DNA of 64,000 nucleotides from positions 55,743,293 to 55,807,292 of the forward strand of contig OZ024927.1 in the NCBI GenBank assembly GCA_964017235.1, written 5' to 3'. Source of the DNA: Sabellastarte sp. h YS-2021. Its lineage: Eukaryota; Annelida; Polychaeta; Sabellida; Sabellidae. Under the pieces are notes generated by a model that was given only the letters and a program-made list of their open reading frames with translations, did no database searches and was not told the origin of the DNA. Below, piece after piece: positions 45,361 to 57,602 of the stretch (positions within the stretch are counted from its first letter, which is position 1; every line of letters begins with the position of its first letter). The position numbers were made by a program, and so were the translations under genes.

Positions 45361-48300
45361 TTTGTGTCACCAGCATTTATGCTGCGTGGCATATAGGGAT
45401 CGCTTCGTCATCCAAATTTGTGGCGACGTCGTCTGTCGTCGTCGTCTGTCGTCGTCACACTTTGTATTCCGGACAGTATCTCAAAAATTGCTTGTCAGAT
45501 TTAATTCAAATTTGGCATATGGATGTAACTGGTCCTGGGGGTGTGCCGTATAGTTTTGTGACCTTAAACTCCCACTAGAAAAATACTTAAACTCAATTTA
45601 AGTTTTTTCGTTTCCGGACAATATCTCAAAAATGACTTGATGGATTCAGTTCAAATTTGGCATGTGGTTGTAACTAGTTTTGAAGGTGTGCCCTATCTTA
45701 AGGTGACCTTAAACTCCCACGTACAAAAAACTTATGGCCAGTTTACGTTTTTTCTTTCTCCATGGAGTATACTGAAAGTAACTTAAGAAATTTCATTCAA
45801 CTTTTGCAGTTGTATGTAACTGGCCATAGGTAAGTGCCACACATTAAGGTAACCTTAAACTCCCATTAATAACAGAATTATATTCACTTTAAGTTTGGTA
45901 ATTTTTGAATAGTAAGTCAAATATTGTGCAATTCTAGGTGTTTCAGTTGTGGATGTAACAAACCTTGAACAAAACTTTCAGGAAAAGATTACCTTAAACT
46001 CGCTACAATATACAACAGTGCAAACAAACTTTGAGTTTAAGGTTGGGTCAATTTTTTTGGTGTTTGGAAGATATTTTATATGCAAATTAGGACTTTTTAC
46101 ATTGATATTCATCATGTACATATATCTCCACAAGAAGAAAATGGTCTCTTTTGTAAGGTTATAGTAAATTGCTGATATTTTATAAATTAATGAGTTTAAG
46201 GTTGCATTGGTTTGTGTCACTAGCAGCTTTGATGGAAGACATACATGGTCATTGTCGTCTTTACACTTACTTTGCAGAGAGTATCTCAAAAATAGCTTGA
46301 TGAATTAAATTCCAATTTGGCATGTTGATGTAACTTTTCCTCAAGGTGTGCCCTATTTAAGATGACCTTAAACTCACAGTTGTAAGATGCTTATATTGAT
46401 TTGAATGTTTTTTTGTTTCTGGACAGTGTCTCAAAAAATTGTAGACAGATTTGATTCAAATTTGGCATGTGGTTGTAACTGGTTTTCAAGGTGTGCCCTA
46501 GTTTAAGGTGACCTTAAACTCTCATGTATTAAAAAGTTATATTGAGTTTACATTATTTTTCCATAGAGTATACTGGAAATAACTTGGGAATTTCATTCAA
46601 GTTTTGCATGTATATGTAACTGGCCCCAGGTAAGTGCATTACAATAAGGTGACCTTAAACTCCTAGTAATAACAAAATTATATTTACTTTAAGTTTGGCA
46701 ATTTTTCAACAGTATTTCAAACACTGTGCAATTCTAAGCATTTTTCAAGTTGTGGATGTAACAAACCGTGAACAAAACCTACAGGAAAATATTCCCTTAA
46801 ACTTCGTTACAGCAGCAAACTAACTTTGAGTTTAAGGTTGGGACAATTTTTGGTGTTTGAAAGATATTTGATGTGCTAATTAAGACCTCAAGCTTTTGAT
46901 ATCCATCATGTACATCTGTCTACACAAAAAAAATCTCTTTTGTAAGGTAAATTCCTGATATTTGATAATCTTATGAGTTTAAGGTTGCATTACTTTTGTG
47001 TCACTAGCAGCTATGTTGTAGGACAAATATGATCAGTGTCGTTGTCACACTTCCTACACTACAGAGTATCTCAAAAATAGCATCATGGATTAAATTCAAA
47101 TTTGGCATGTGCATTTAATTGGCCCTCAAGGTGTTCCCTATTTTAAGGTGACCTTAAACTCCCACTAGTAACGTATTTATATTGATTTTAAGTTTTTCCG
47201 TTTCGAGACAGTATCTCAAAAATTTGTTGATGGATTCAATTCAAATTTGGCATGTGGTTGTAACTGGTATTCAAGGTGTGTTCTATTTTAAGGTGACCTT
47301 AAACTCCCATGTATAAAAGAATTATGTTGAGTTAAAGCTTTTTATTTTTCCAGAGGTTGCTGAAGATAACTTAAGAAATTTCATTCCAATTTTTACATGT
47401 ACCTGTAACTCGCCATAGATAAGTGCCACATATTAAGGTGACCTTAAACTCCCAGTAATAACACATTGTCAGTGTCGTCGTCACACTTCCTTTCCAGACA
47501 GTATTGCAAAAATGGCATGATGGATTAAATTCATATTTGGCATATGGATGTAACTTGTAATCAAGGTGTGTTCTATTTTAAGGTGACCTTAAACTCCCAT
47601 GTATAAAAGAATTATGTTGAGTTAAAGCTTTTTATTTTTCCAGAGGTTGCTGAAGATAACTTAAGAAATTTCATTCCAATTTTTACATGTACCTGTAACT
47701 CGCCATAGATAAGTGCCACATATTAAGGTGACCTTAAACTCCCAGTAATAACACATTGTCAGTGTCGTCGTCACACTTCCTTTCCAGACAGTATTGCAAA
47801 AATGGCATGATGGATTAAATTCATATTTGGCATATGGATGTAACTCGTAATCAAGGTGTGCCCTGTTTTAAGGTGACCTTAAACTCCCACTAGTAACATA
47901 CTTATATTGATTTTAAGTTTTTCCATTTCCAGACAGTATCTCAAAAGTAGGTTGATGGATTCAATTCAAATTTGGCATGTGGTTGTAACTGGTATTCAAG
48001 GTGTGTCCTATGTTAAGGTGACCATAAACTCCCATGAATAAAAGAATTATGTTGAGTTTTAAGTTTTTTTTATTTTTACATAGAGTATACTGAAGATAAT
48101 TTGAGAAATTTCATTCAAGTTTTGCATGTATATGTAACTGGCCATAGGTAAGTGGCATACATTAAGGTGACCTTAAGCTCCCAGTAATAACACATTTTGA
48201 CTGTCACACTTTCCACACATTATCTCAAAAATGGCCTGATGGATTAAATTCAAATTTGGCATGGGGTTGTAACTGGTATTCAAGGTGTGTCGTAACTTAA

Positions 48301-48485
48301 ACTCCTATGTATAAAAGAATTATGCTTTTAAGCTTGTTATTTTTCCATTTTTGACTAAATTCAAATTTGGCATGTGGATGTAACTGATCCTCAAGATATG
48401 TCTTATTTTAAGGTGACCTTAAACTCCCACTAGTAACATGCTTATATTGATTTTAAGTTTTTCCGTTTCCAGACAGTATCTTGGA
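45361..48485 (+). repeat. Family F repeat with AAGGTGACCTTAAACTCCC units
   Basis: The left end has palindrome CAGCATTTATGCTG (45371-45384) and a CGTCGTC-rich leader. Many units follow with TTTGGCATGTGGTTGTAACT, AAGGTGACCTTAAACTCCC and TTTCCAGACAGTATCTC. AAGGTGACCTT is itself a near palindrome. No 3' inverted partner or hairpin recognised, so ends are provisional. Confidence 0.75.
47271..47850 (+). repeat. Near-identical 290-bp tandem duplication
   Basis: 47271-47560 and 47561-47850 match almost base for base (one difference noticed: TAACTTGTAA versus TAACTCGTAA). Other units nearby are much more diverged, so this duplication is recent or homogenised. Confidence 0.9.
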
Positions 48486-48759
48486 CATTGGACAGACATT
48501 GACCTGTACATTGAATCAAGGCTATATTTTTCAACAAGGTACTTCTTAAGGATGGTCCGGATATGCAAAAATACTGCCAGTCAGCCAACTAATTTATGTT
48601 CAGCATAATTTTTGCCCCTTTGAATTTCATCCACTTCAGTCTTTAAACCAAAGCTGGTGACACAGTACAATTCTTCTGAATGCTTGTTTAACGATGAAAA
48701 TGAAATATCTACACTGATTAACTAAATGCCACATTTTTCTTTAAACATGAAAATGAAAA
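48486..48759. other. No recognisable feature
   Basis: Linking AT-rich sequence within intron 1. Confidence 0.4.
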
Positions 48760-49350
48760 ATCTTTAGTATCTCAAATACGGTGCAAAGTAGAGTAGATTT
48801 GATTAAAATTTTGACCCCCAGGGTATCCACAGAGTCATCTGGCAATTTTTGTTCCAAAAATCTTTTTCCCCACATTTTTTGGCGGCTGTCTTGAATGTCA
48901 CAAAAAAAACACAAAAAAATTTTTATCTCAGAAACAGTGCGAAATTTTTACCCTAGACACAGAGTCATCTGCCAAGTTTGCCAAAAATGGTTTTCCCACC
49001 ATTTTTGGCGTTCATTTTGAATTTCTGTGTAAAACGCAAAAACACCTTTATCTCAGAAACAGTCCGAGATAGAGTGATTTCGACGAAATTTTTTAACCCC
49101 AGGGTATCATCAGAGTAATCTGCCAATTTTTGTCAAAAATCTTTTTCGCGCTATTTTGAATTTCTAGGAAAATGAATTTTGAATTTCTGCAAAAATGCAT
49201 ATATCTTGGAAGTGGTGTGAGTTAGAGTGCTTTTGATGAAATTTTTGACCCACTTATATACAGAGTTATATGGCACTTTTGCCAAAAATTGTTTTCCTGC
49301 CATTTTTGGCGGCCATCTTGAATTTGTGTAAAATACAAAAACAAAACAGA
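48760..49350 (+). repeat. ~140-bp array with TTTATCTCAGAAACAGT units
   Basis: About four diverged units with TTTATCTCAGAAACAGT, TTTTTGGCGGC or CATTTTTGGCG, and GAGATAGAGTGATTTCGACG. Same wider family as the 169-bp and 150-bp arrays. Confidence 0.75.
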
Positions 49351-50197
49351 GATTCATCTTCCACTTACTGAAGAAAGCATTTTCTGCCATATTTCGCAGG
49401 CAGGTTGAATCTTTGTATAAAATGGAAATACGTATTAAACAGACCAAGATAGTCATTTCAGCAAAATCATTAATGCTCATGGGATGCTTTGTTTTTACTT
49501 TGCAAAAACAATTTATTTTTTCTCTTGAGAAACAATACTCTAATTTATTTTCACTTATCAAGATAAAGAGTTAATCATTAAAAAAATTAAATTAATTTTT
49601 CTAGTTTGGTAAATGTTTTTTCAAACAGATTGCTCAGTTGATCGTATATTTGAGATGAGAGTTGGAAAGTGTTCACCCATCCACTTTTGTGGCACGTCCC
49701 AACAAATCCCACTGATATTATTTTGTGAAAAAACCTGACCCTGATCTATAGACATTCTGCTTGCGATCAGGGGCTTGATAGTGCTTCATTTTTTATATCA
49801 GCAACATGATCAATAGCTTCTTGCTTTATCATTATATTTTAGTTTTTGTACAGAATAAGTTTTTTCTTTTACCTTTCTTGAATCATTTTCATCTACATTT
49901 TGACTTCTCTTTATCCACGTCTATCACCATATTAGAATTTCTTGTACTTCTTTTTGGTTCATTTTTGTGGGGCCAAAAACTAGATTTTGTGTCTTTACAC
50001 CAGTGTTTAAGCTAGTTTTCCTTCTGTCCCCCCATGTTTAATCAGGTATATGATTTTTGTAAGCAAATGTTGGTGTTTCTGTAAGCATATGGATATGGCA
50101 ATAAAAATTACTTGTACATTTTATTGTTTTGCATACTGGTGACAACATCTGCCAATGATGAGTTTTATTAAGTTATTTATATTAAATGATATTGCAG
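49351..50197. other. Intron 1, right end, no feature
   Basis: AT-rich intron sequence ending in the acceptor ATGATATTGCAG. A frame near 49806 is Phe-rich and looks random. Confidence 0.5.
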
Positions 50198-50292
50198 GAG
50201 TTTTGATGAGTATAACAAAAGGAAGGAAGTATGAAATTCCTGAAAAAGAAAACATGGCCAATGTAGCAAATGTGATACTACAGAAGATGGTT
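50198..50292 (+). CDS. SNX25-like sorting nexin, coding exon 2
   Basis: Acceptor ATATTGCAG, donor GTAAGT at 50293. The 95 bases complete the split Gly and add residues to 76, ending in phase 0. They finish the second hydrophobic segment (GVLMSI), then a basic stretch (TKGRK) as expected on the cytosolic side of a membrane anchor, then an acidic, polar linker (EIPEKENMANVANVILQK). Frame continuity with exons 1 and 3 supports it. Confidence 0.8.
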
Positions 50293-50430
50293 GTAAGTTT
50301 AATTTATCATTTTACGAGGCAAATTGATTAGGTTTACCCCTTTTTTGTATATTTTCAGTAAATTCTCAAAGTACAAATATAATGTTCAGTAAAGTATTCC
50401 ATTTTCCCTTTTAAGTTGTTTGACCTTTTT

Positions 50431-51377
50431 TACCCCTTAAGGGCTGGGCTGTCGGGGTATTGTTTTCATCTATGGTTTCCGGATGGGCGGGCAGGCAGGT
50501 GGCGGTAAAAAGTTTGTCCGGGCTGTATCTCAGAAACCGTAAGGTGTAGGAAAGTTGATAATTGGTAGGGACATTGGTTAGGGGGTGTAGGTGTGCAACA
50601 TCATGGTCTGACCTTGATTGGACCTTTGACCTTGCCCCAGTGACCTTGAGTTTGAAAATCTTGTCCGGACTATATCTCGGAAACCGTAAGGTGTAGGAAG
50701 TTGATACTTGGTAGGGACATTGGTTAGGGGGTGTAGGTGTGCAACGTCATTGTCTGACCTTGATTTGACTTTTGACCTTGCTGTAGTGACCTTGACCTAT
50801 AAAATCTTGTCCGGGCTATATCACGGAAACCGTAAGGTGTAGGAAGTTGATGCTTGGTAGGGACATTGGTTAGGGGTTGTAAGTGTGCAGCATCATGGTG
50901 TGAACTTGATTGGACCTTTGACCTTGTTGTAGCGACCTTGACCTTTAAAATCTTGTTGCACCTTTGGGTCTGTCTTTTGATACAGATTAAGCACTGTTAA
51001 AGTTACATTAGAATTCATTAAGAATTTTACTTTTACAACTTCCCGTTGTAACAGATGGAATTTCATCAAGTGAGCCACAGATTTTGCTCCAACACCACAC
51101 ATAAGCATTCATTGAATGTATTACCACTTCTGTATGCATGGTAATATTCAAAACATCTAAACCATAATTCGGCCATGCCAGATGTAGATAAAGAGTACAT
51201 GCATTATCTTTCTCTTAGACATTATTTTCTCTATTTAAACATTGTTTGGACCTTTATCTAACTGACAGTGCTCTGAAAGTATCCTGAACTTTGTACTGAT
51301 ACAGTACTTCTATATCTCATGGTGTTAAAAATATTTCCCTAGGCTGTGGGGTACGGGCATCTCTGATGCTATTTTTT
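50431..51377 (+). mobile_element. Family C element C3, complete, in intron 2
   Basis: 5' TACCCCTTAAGGGC and GGGCTGTCGGGGTA, about three ~146-bp units, the family tail, GGCTGTGGGGTA (51342-51353), hairpin GCATC-TCT-GATGC (51357-51369) and a T run. Ends are clear on both sides. Confidence 0.75.
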
Positions 51378-51528
51378 TACCAGGTGTGCCAGACAGGGGA
51401 AAGTATGGGCAATTTGTACTGGTTCATGACTTTTTACATTTGAGTAATGATGTTTGTGGTTAAATAAATTCAAGTGTAGTACATAGTTCAGGAATCATTG
51501 ATAAGCAGTTAATATGTAGTTATTAGTT

Positions 51529-53907
51529 GTATCCCCGGATTCAGTACGGTCACGCCGCCGCCGCAGAGATTTCCTTTTGGATGCGATAACTTAAAAAATA
51601 TTTTAGTTAGAACTTCAAATTTGGTATGTGGGTATATATGGGCAATGCCACGAACGCTATTGTTTTGTGACCTTGACCTTCAATCTCAAGGTCACTGGTG
51701 GCCTCTTAAAGGTCAGATTTTGGCCATTTTTTCACTTTTTGGCCCAGTTCTCCTATACAGAAAGTCAGATCATCCTATGGCTGGTATATATAATACATAT
51801 ATATGTCCTGTAAGCATGCAGAAATTTGACCTTGAAGCTCTTCATTGAAGGTCATCCACTGACCGCCAAAGTACCTGACCGAGGGTCATTTTTGGCCTTT
51901 TTGGAGATATTTTCAGACTTAATGCTGACTATATTGCATGGAAACTATTGAAAATGGCTTTGGAGGTTGAGTACATGATGGACTTCTACCATCCAGGCTT
52001 ACTGGTTACAGATCTTCATTTAAGGTCATCCACTGACCGCCAAAGTACCTGACCAAGGGTCATTTTTGGCAAATTTGGAGATATTTTCACACTTAATGCT
52101 GACTACATTGCATGGAAACTATTGAAAATGGCTTTGGAGGTTGAGTACATGATGGAGTACCAGCATCCAGGCTTACCGGTTACAGATCTTCATTTAAGGT
52201 CATCCACTGACCGCCAAAGTACCTGACCGAGGGTCATTTTTGGCCCTCTATTTGTTTGTTTGTTTGTGAACAAGATAACTCAAAAACTGACAGATGGATT
52301 TTGATAAAATTTTCAGGATATGTCCAAAATGGTAAAAGGAAGATATGATTAAATTTTGGGAGTGATCCGGATCACTGTCTGGATCTTCTGGATCCATGAA
52401 ATTTAATTTTTAAAGACAGATAACTCAAAAACTTATGGGTGCATTTTGATGAAATTTTCAGGAAATGTCCTTAATGGGACAAGGAACAAGTGATTAGATT
52501 TTGGGAGTGATCTGGATCACTGTCTGGATCATCCGGATCCAGGCTGCCAGATGTGTTTGTGTACAATATAGCTCACAAACTTATAGATGGATTTTGATGA
52601 AATTTTCAGGATATGTCTGAAAAGGTAAAAGGATGAAATGGTTGAATTTTGGAAGTGATCCGAATCACTATATGGATCTTCTGGATCCATGAAATGTAAT
52701 TTTTAAAGACAGATACCTCAAAAAATTATGGATGGATTGTGATGACATTTTCAGCAAATGACCTAAATGGTACAAGGAACAAGTGTTTACATTTTTGGAG
52801 TGATCTGGATCATCTGGATCCAGGCTGCAATATAATTTTAGGATGAATTTTGATGATATTTTTAGGATATGTTACAAATGGTAAAGGAAGAAGTGGTAAA
52901 AGGAAGAAATGGTTCAATTTTGCGAGTGATCTGGACCACTATCTGGATCTTCTGGATCCATGAAATATAATTTTAAAGACAAATAGCTCAAAAAGTCATG
53001 GGTGGATTTTGATGAAATTTTCAGGAAATGTCCTAAATGGGACAAGGAACAAGCGATTAGATTTTGGGAGTGATCTGGATCATCTGGATCCAGGCTGCCA
53101 GATGTGTTTATGTACAAGATAAATCAAAAACTTATGGACGGATTTTGATGAAATTTTCAGGATATGTCTGAAAAGGTAAAAGGATGAAATGATTGAATTT
53201 TGTAAGTGATCCGGATCACTATATGGATCTTCTGGATCCATGAAATGTAATTTTTAAAGACAGATACCGCAAAAAGTTATAGATGGATTGTTTCAGCAAA
53301 TGGCCTAAATGGTACAAGGAACAAGTGATTAAATTTTTGGAGTGATCTGGATCACTGTCTGGATCATCTGGATCCAGGCTGCCACATAATCTTGGGATGG
53401 ACTTTGATATTTTTAGGATATGTTACAAATGGTAAAAGGAAGAAGTGGTAAAAGGAAGAAATGATTCAATTTTGCAAGTGATCTGGACCACTATCTGGAT
53501 CTTCTGGATCCAAGAAATGTAATTTTTAAAGTCAAATAGCTCAAAAAGTCATGGATGGATTTTTATGAAATTTTCAGGAAATGTCTTAAATGGGACAAAG
53601 AACAAGTGATTAGTTTTTGGGAGTAATCTGGATCACTGTCTGGATCATGTGGATCCAGGCTGCCAGATGTGTTTGTGTACAAGATAACTAAAAAACTTAT
53701 GGACGGATTTTGATGAAATTTTTAGAATATGTCTGAAAAGGTAATTTTTAAAGACAGATATAACTACTGATTAGCTTTTGGGAGTAATCTGGTACTATGG
53801 AGAATCCTGACCTGGTGCTCCAGGAAACAGGCTCAAGACCGACATATTCACGCCTTAACTATGTCCCGTCCGGGGATACACTGTGTCGAGACGCAATCTC
53901 TAGTTAT
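51529..53907 (+). mobile_element. Family D element D1, 2.4 kb, in intron 2
   Basis: 5' GTATCCCCGGA (51529-51539), 3' TCCGGGGATAC (53869-53879), then hairpin TGTGTC-GA-GACGCA (one wobble pair). The leader has CACGCCGCCGCCGCAGAG, then two ~190-bp repeats (51860-52240), then an array of ~280-bp units. TTAATATGTAG is present on both flanks (51509-51519 and 53907-53917). Confidence 0.68.
52250..53760 (+). repeat. ~280-bp units in a ~560-bp alternating order
   Basis: GATCTGGATC and CTGGATCATCTGGATCCAGG recur. The version followed by CTGCCAGATGTGTTT (52545, 53092, 53658) alternates with a version followed by ATAAT (52825, 53376), giving a two-unit higher-order period of about 550-565 bp. Confidence 0.85.
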
Positions 53908-54283
53908 TAATATGTAGACATTTTTTGGCAAGTTCAAATGAACTCAGTTTAACACGAGAAGTTACCCTTTTAACGTAGCAAGTTTTCTGGTAATAGTTTC
54001 AGAATTATAACCTGGGCAGCAAGTAAGTGGGAAAATGTGACTATTACTCATTTGTAAGAAGTTCTTACTAAGAAATGATTAATACTCTGTTAAATGACCT
54101 GCTTCAGATGACAAATTTTAAATGGCTTAAATGTTTTCCTAAATGTTTTGCAGAGCTCATATTTCAGACTTTTGGATTGAACTTCATTTCTGGGCAGTCA
54201 ATGCACGAACTATCAAACAACATACCAGGACAGCAGGACTATTGTGCATATTGCAGGATTTGGGGATCCTTGAAATATGTCAC
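53908..54283. other. Intron 2, no feature
   Basis: A plus-strand frame at 54075-54353 runs into the hAT-type element and has no domain. Treated as chance. Confidence 0.45.
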
Positions 54284-54291
54284 ATTAAACT

Positions 54292-54684
54292 TAGTGCTGG
54301 GAATCGCCTCCAATTTTCATGGTCGATTATTCGTCCATTTTTCCGAGCGATGATCGACCCATAATCGATTATTTTACTCCATTATTGTTTATTATTTAAG
54401 AAACACTTTCCGGGATAAAGTATAGGTCAATCTGGTAAGAATAACGGTGTTCCGACATTTAGAATCTATCGAAAGCACCCACTTCCTGTAAATATGATGG
54501 TAGACATAAACAAACTCGAAATTCAAGACAAAGTGTCAGTTTATTAAGTAAAAATACCTAAAATATTTTTACAATACATGGATATTGATACAAATCTGGA
54601 AAGGTAAGATATAAGCTTAATAATCGATCACTAGAAAACGTAACCAACGATTAATCGACAATACATCTAATCGCCACACCACTA
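54292..54684. mobile_element. 393-bp hAT-type MITE in intron 2
   Basis: Left TAGTGCTGGGAATCG; right, inverted, TAGTGGTGTGGCGATTAG. The 8-bp flanks ATTAAACT (54284-54291) and ATTAAAAT (54685-54692) differ at one base. Internal ATCGATTA words occur near both ends. The duplication length supports hAT. Confidence 0.75.
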
Positions 54685-54780
54685 ATTAAAATACCGGCTG
54701 ATATCAATATCCTATGTTAAAAGTCAAAATTTACAAAAGTGAAAAACAATAAAAATTTTTTTTGACTTTTGTGTTGGCAG

Positions 54781-54941
54781 GAAATGCATCAGAATTTCCA
54801 TCCATGCGAAAAGCGAACCGTGATATCTCTCAACACAGATGCAGCAATCCAGGAGATCATGGATCTTGTCATTAGGGATTACATAATGAATTGGTATTCA
54901 GAGTTAGCCACAGATAAAGAACGATTTCCTCATATGGTGGA
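54781..54941 (+). CDS. SNX25-like sorting nexin, coding exon 3 (start of PXA domain)
   Basis: Acceptor TTTTGTGTTGGCAG, donor GTGAGT at 54942, two bases of a split Glu left over. Residues 77-129 include a short linker and then TDAAIQEIMDLVIRDYIMNW, the opening helix of a PXA (PX-associated) domain. PXA domains of this family begin with a similar D-x-A-[IL] helix and an RDYI-x-x-WY motif (here RDYIMNWYSEL), followed by an acidic DKERFP turn. The pattern resembles SNX25 more than SNX13, SNX14 or SNX19 to my reading. The PXA domain of SNX25-type proteins is thought to bind lipid at contact sites. Confidence 0.88.
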
Positions 54942-55536
54942 GTGAGTGGCCTTTTTGCTTTGCCAAATTTTGGGAAATAATTTGTGATTATATGATAAAT
55001 ATAAACAGGGGCGATTTAATTTTCTTTAAATATCATTTTCATCTAAAGATTCCTTTTGATGTGAAAGACATGCCCAATGTTACCCCAAAAAAAAAAAAAA
55101 AAAAAAATAATAATAATAATGATATGTTTCAACTTTTAATGTGTAGAGGGAGAAGTAAAGTGAAGATTATTTAACTGATTTTTGGGTACTTACATTGGGT
55201 AATATGACCTGTTATTTTCATTAGGATTATAAAAATGTACTTGCTGACTTAGCATAATTGAAAATTGAAATGAATATTAACAGGGGATAAGCTAGGATTT
55301 TTACTTTGGTATGCCCTGACTTTTCAGAAGTTGTTGTTACATGCAATATTTGTGAGGGGATGCAGTATCATACATAAATTATTTTATTAACAAAATGGTA
55401 TATCTGGCTGTACTGGCTTATATATCAGCTAGTAGCTACGCCACTGTTGAATTGAACATGGCTTTGCCAATTTGAAAGTATTGTGCAAGTTACACAGGTG
55501 TGTTAAGGTTAACCATTTTTTTAATTGCTTTTACAG
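54942..55536 (+). other. Intron 3 with A-run and TAA microsatellite
   Basis: Short intron. An A run then (TAA)n lies at about 55087-55120, perhaps an old retroposon tail. GT-AG ends. Confidence 0.7.
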
Positions 55537-55668
55537 GGATGAGATGTGGAATGTTATTGAGAAGTTGAGTGACCGACTAAAGAGTATGGACATGGTCCAG
55601 TTCATGAGTAAAGATGTTGTGTCCACTTTACACAAACACTTTCAGGACATCAGGGAGGCTAATGTCAA
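55537..55668 (+). CDS. SNX25-like sorting nexin, coding exon 4 (PXA)
   Basis: Acceptor TTGCTTTTACAG, donor GTAGGT at 55669. It completes the split Glu, adds 43 codons and leaves two bases. It encodes IEKLSDRLKSMDMVQFMSKD and then VVSTLHKHFQDIREANVK. The V-x-TL-x-x-HF-x-D-x-x-x-AN pattern is the best single match to SNX25 that I can recall. Reading past the donor meets an in-frame TAG at once, supporting the splice site. Confidence 0.88.
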
Positions 55669-55874
55669 GTAGGTGTCACTTAATAGAAACCTTAAAAACA
55701 AGATTTACCAATTAGACTTCTTACTACTTTATATATTGAATTTTATTCTTATATTTTCTTTGATTAATAAGGAAATGATATTACCTGTATTTGTGAATTT
55801 GTGTCCACATGCCAGGGCCATTCTAAAGACCAAGTTGCTGCTCCACCCCAGGGTCCCATCGTGTTTCTGTTATT

Positions 55875-56440
55875 AACCCCAGCCCATAAAGGCTGGGGTT
55901 ATAGTCATCCCCTGCGCCGTCCAGGTGGCGGCGGCGGACATAAAGCTTGTGGGTGTTCCACAGCCTAAACCTCTTCATGGATTTTCACCAAATTTTCAGG
56001 GGATGTTTACCCCAAGAGGATCTAGAGCTGATTAGGTTTTGGGGTGTATCTGGTAACAACTGTTGCCATGGCAACACTTTAAAGATTTTCAAGTTCGAAA
56101 TTTTGTGGTTGTTCCACAGACAAAACCCCTGCACGGATTTTCACCAAATTTTCAGAATATGTTTACCCCAAAGGGATCTAGAGCTGATTAGGTTTTGGGG
56201 GGTATCTGGTAATAACTGTTGCCATGGCAGCAATTGTAAGATTTTCGGGTCTTAAAGTTTGTGGGTGTTCCACAGCCTAAACCCATGCATGGATTTTCAC
56301 CAAATTTTCAGCAAATGTTAACTCCAAGAGGATTTACAGAAAAAAGCTGATTAGGTTTTGGGGGGTATCCAGTGGCAACTGTTGCCATGCCAACACTTTT
56401 AAACCTTTCTGGTGGTAAAGTTTGTTCTAAAATCTTTGAT
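55875..56440 (+). mobile_element. Family E element, 5' end and three ~160-bp units
   Basis: Stem AACCCCAGCC / GGCTGGGGTT (55875-55900, 10 bp), then a GGCGGCGGCGG leader, then three units with GGGTGTTCCACAGCC, CATGGATTTTCACCAAATTT and AACTGTTGCCATGGCAAC. A matching 3' end may be at 62732-62768. Confidence 0.7.
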
Positions 56441-56639
56441 GTTTTCTGTAACCTAAAATATTGCAGCTAGCTTCATCAGATTTGCACAAATTGTAAATGG
56501 ATAGGAAAGTTTGCCTTATTTTGGAAACAAAATGGCCACCATATCACATCTTTAATGCCAAATAGGAGGGTCATCATATCAAAAAGGCCTTATATCTCCC
56601 TTATAATTAATTAAGTGGCCTGTCAGGGGCACTTATTTG
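56441..56639 (+). repeat. Shared module with AAAATGGCCACCAT
   Basis: Resembles 2900-3110 and 44200-44340 (TTGCAGCTAGCTTCATCAGA, a short AAxATGGCC-box, then TTATATCTCCCTTATAATT), the leader of the 148-bp array, here without the array. Confidence 0.6.
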
Positions 56640-57201
56640 TTTTCACGTAGGTTCGACTGATCGCTGCCGCTGCCACAGCATTATGGTCTCCCTTGAATAA
56701 CTTCTTGGGTTTTCAATTTTTCTTTCCTACTTATCTTTCTTTAAAACTATAGGGGTGGGAAAAATGTTTGGGATACTTTGCGGAGACCTAAAGCTTTACT
56801 TAAGGTAACCTTAAGCATTTCTCAAAAACACCCTGTCATCGCGTTTTAAAACAAACCTTACACACCTGTGCTATAAAATTTATCAGGTACATTCTAGACC
56901 TAAATCCGCAGGTCAGGAAGGATTTTCTGATCAACCAGACCATAGATGCCTGAATGGGAGGCGTTTTGTTAGAATAACTTATTCAGCTACTTTTTGGTAA
57001 TCTTTCACATGCTGAAGTTTTAGCCCTGTATCCGCAATCTTAAGGTCACCTTTATGTCAAAAAGGGGGTTTTAGCCCTCCAGCTCACTTAGTTTTTGACT
57101 TTTTTTCAACCAAAGTTGGGATATATATTAAGATTTACCAAAGGATTATCCTGACTTTATGGTGACCTTAAACTGTTAATAAAATTGTAGCTATGCCCCC
57201 C

Positions 57202-57232
<31 letters not shown>

Positions 57233-57602
57233 ACACACACAAAGTCATAAAATTGGAATAAAGCCGTCTGGCCCCTTTCTTTTTCCATATCTAACATATA
57301 TTGATATTGAAGTAGATCAAAAGAAGACTCTTACGATTTAAATATTAATGATGTTATGGCCATCTTAAACTTAAAATGTAGGGTTTTTCAGCGCTAAGGT
57401 CAATTAATGTTTAATTTTTTAAAGTAAAACTTGGCACGTTTATAAAGGTTGTCAGAAGGGACATTCTCATTTTATGGTTACCTTAAAGTCGCAATATGAA
57501 TGAAGTTATGGTCACCTTGCAGTGAAAAAAGGAAGTTTTTAGCCTCCAGCTATCTTATTGTTCAACTGACCTGAGCTAAACTTTATGCATTTATAAAGGA
57601 TG
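56640..57602 (+). repeat. Array I with leader, left part
   Basis: A leader with CGCTGCCGCTGCC (56660) leads into array I units matching 1-330 (GATGTTATGGCCATCTTAAA, AAAGGAAGTTTTTAGCC, TTTATAAAGGATGA). It ends abruptly at 57602 against family C sequence. Confidence 0.7.
57196..57241 (+). repeat. Poly-C then CA microsatellite
   Basis: A C run of more than 20 bases directly followed by (AC)n, within array I sequence. Confidence 0.95.
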
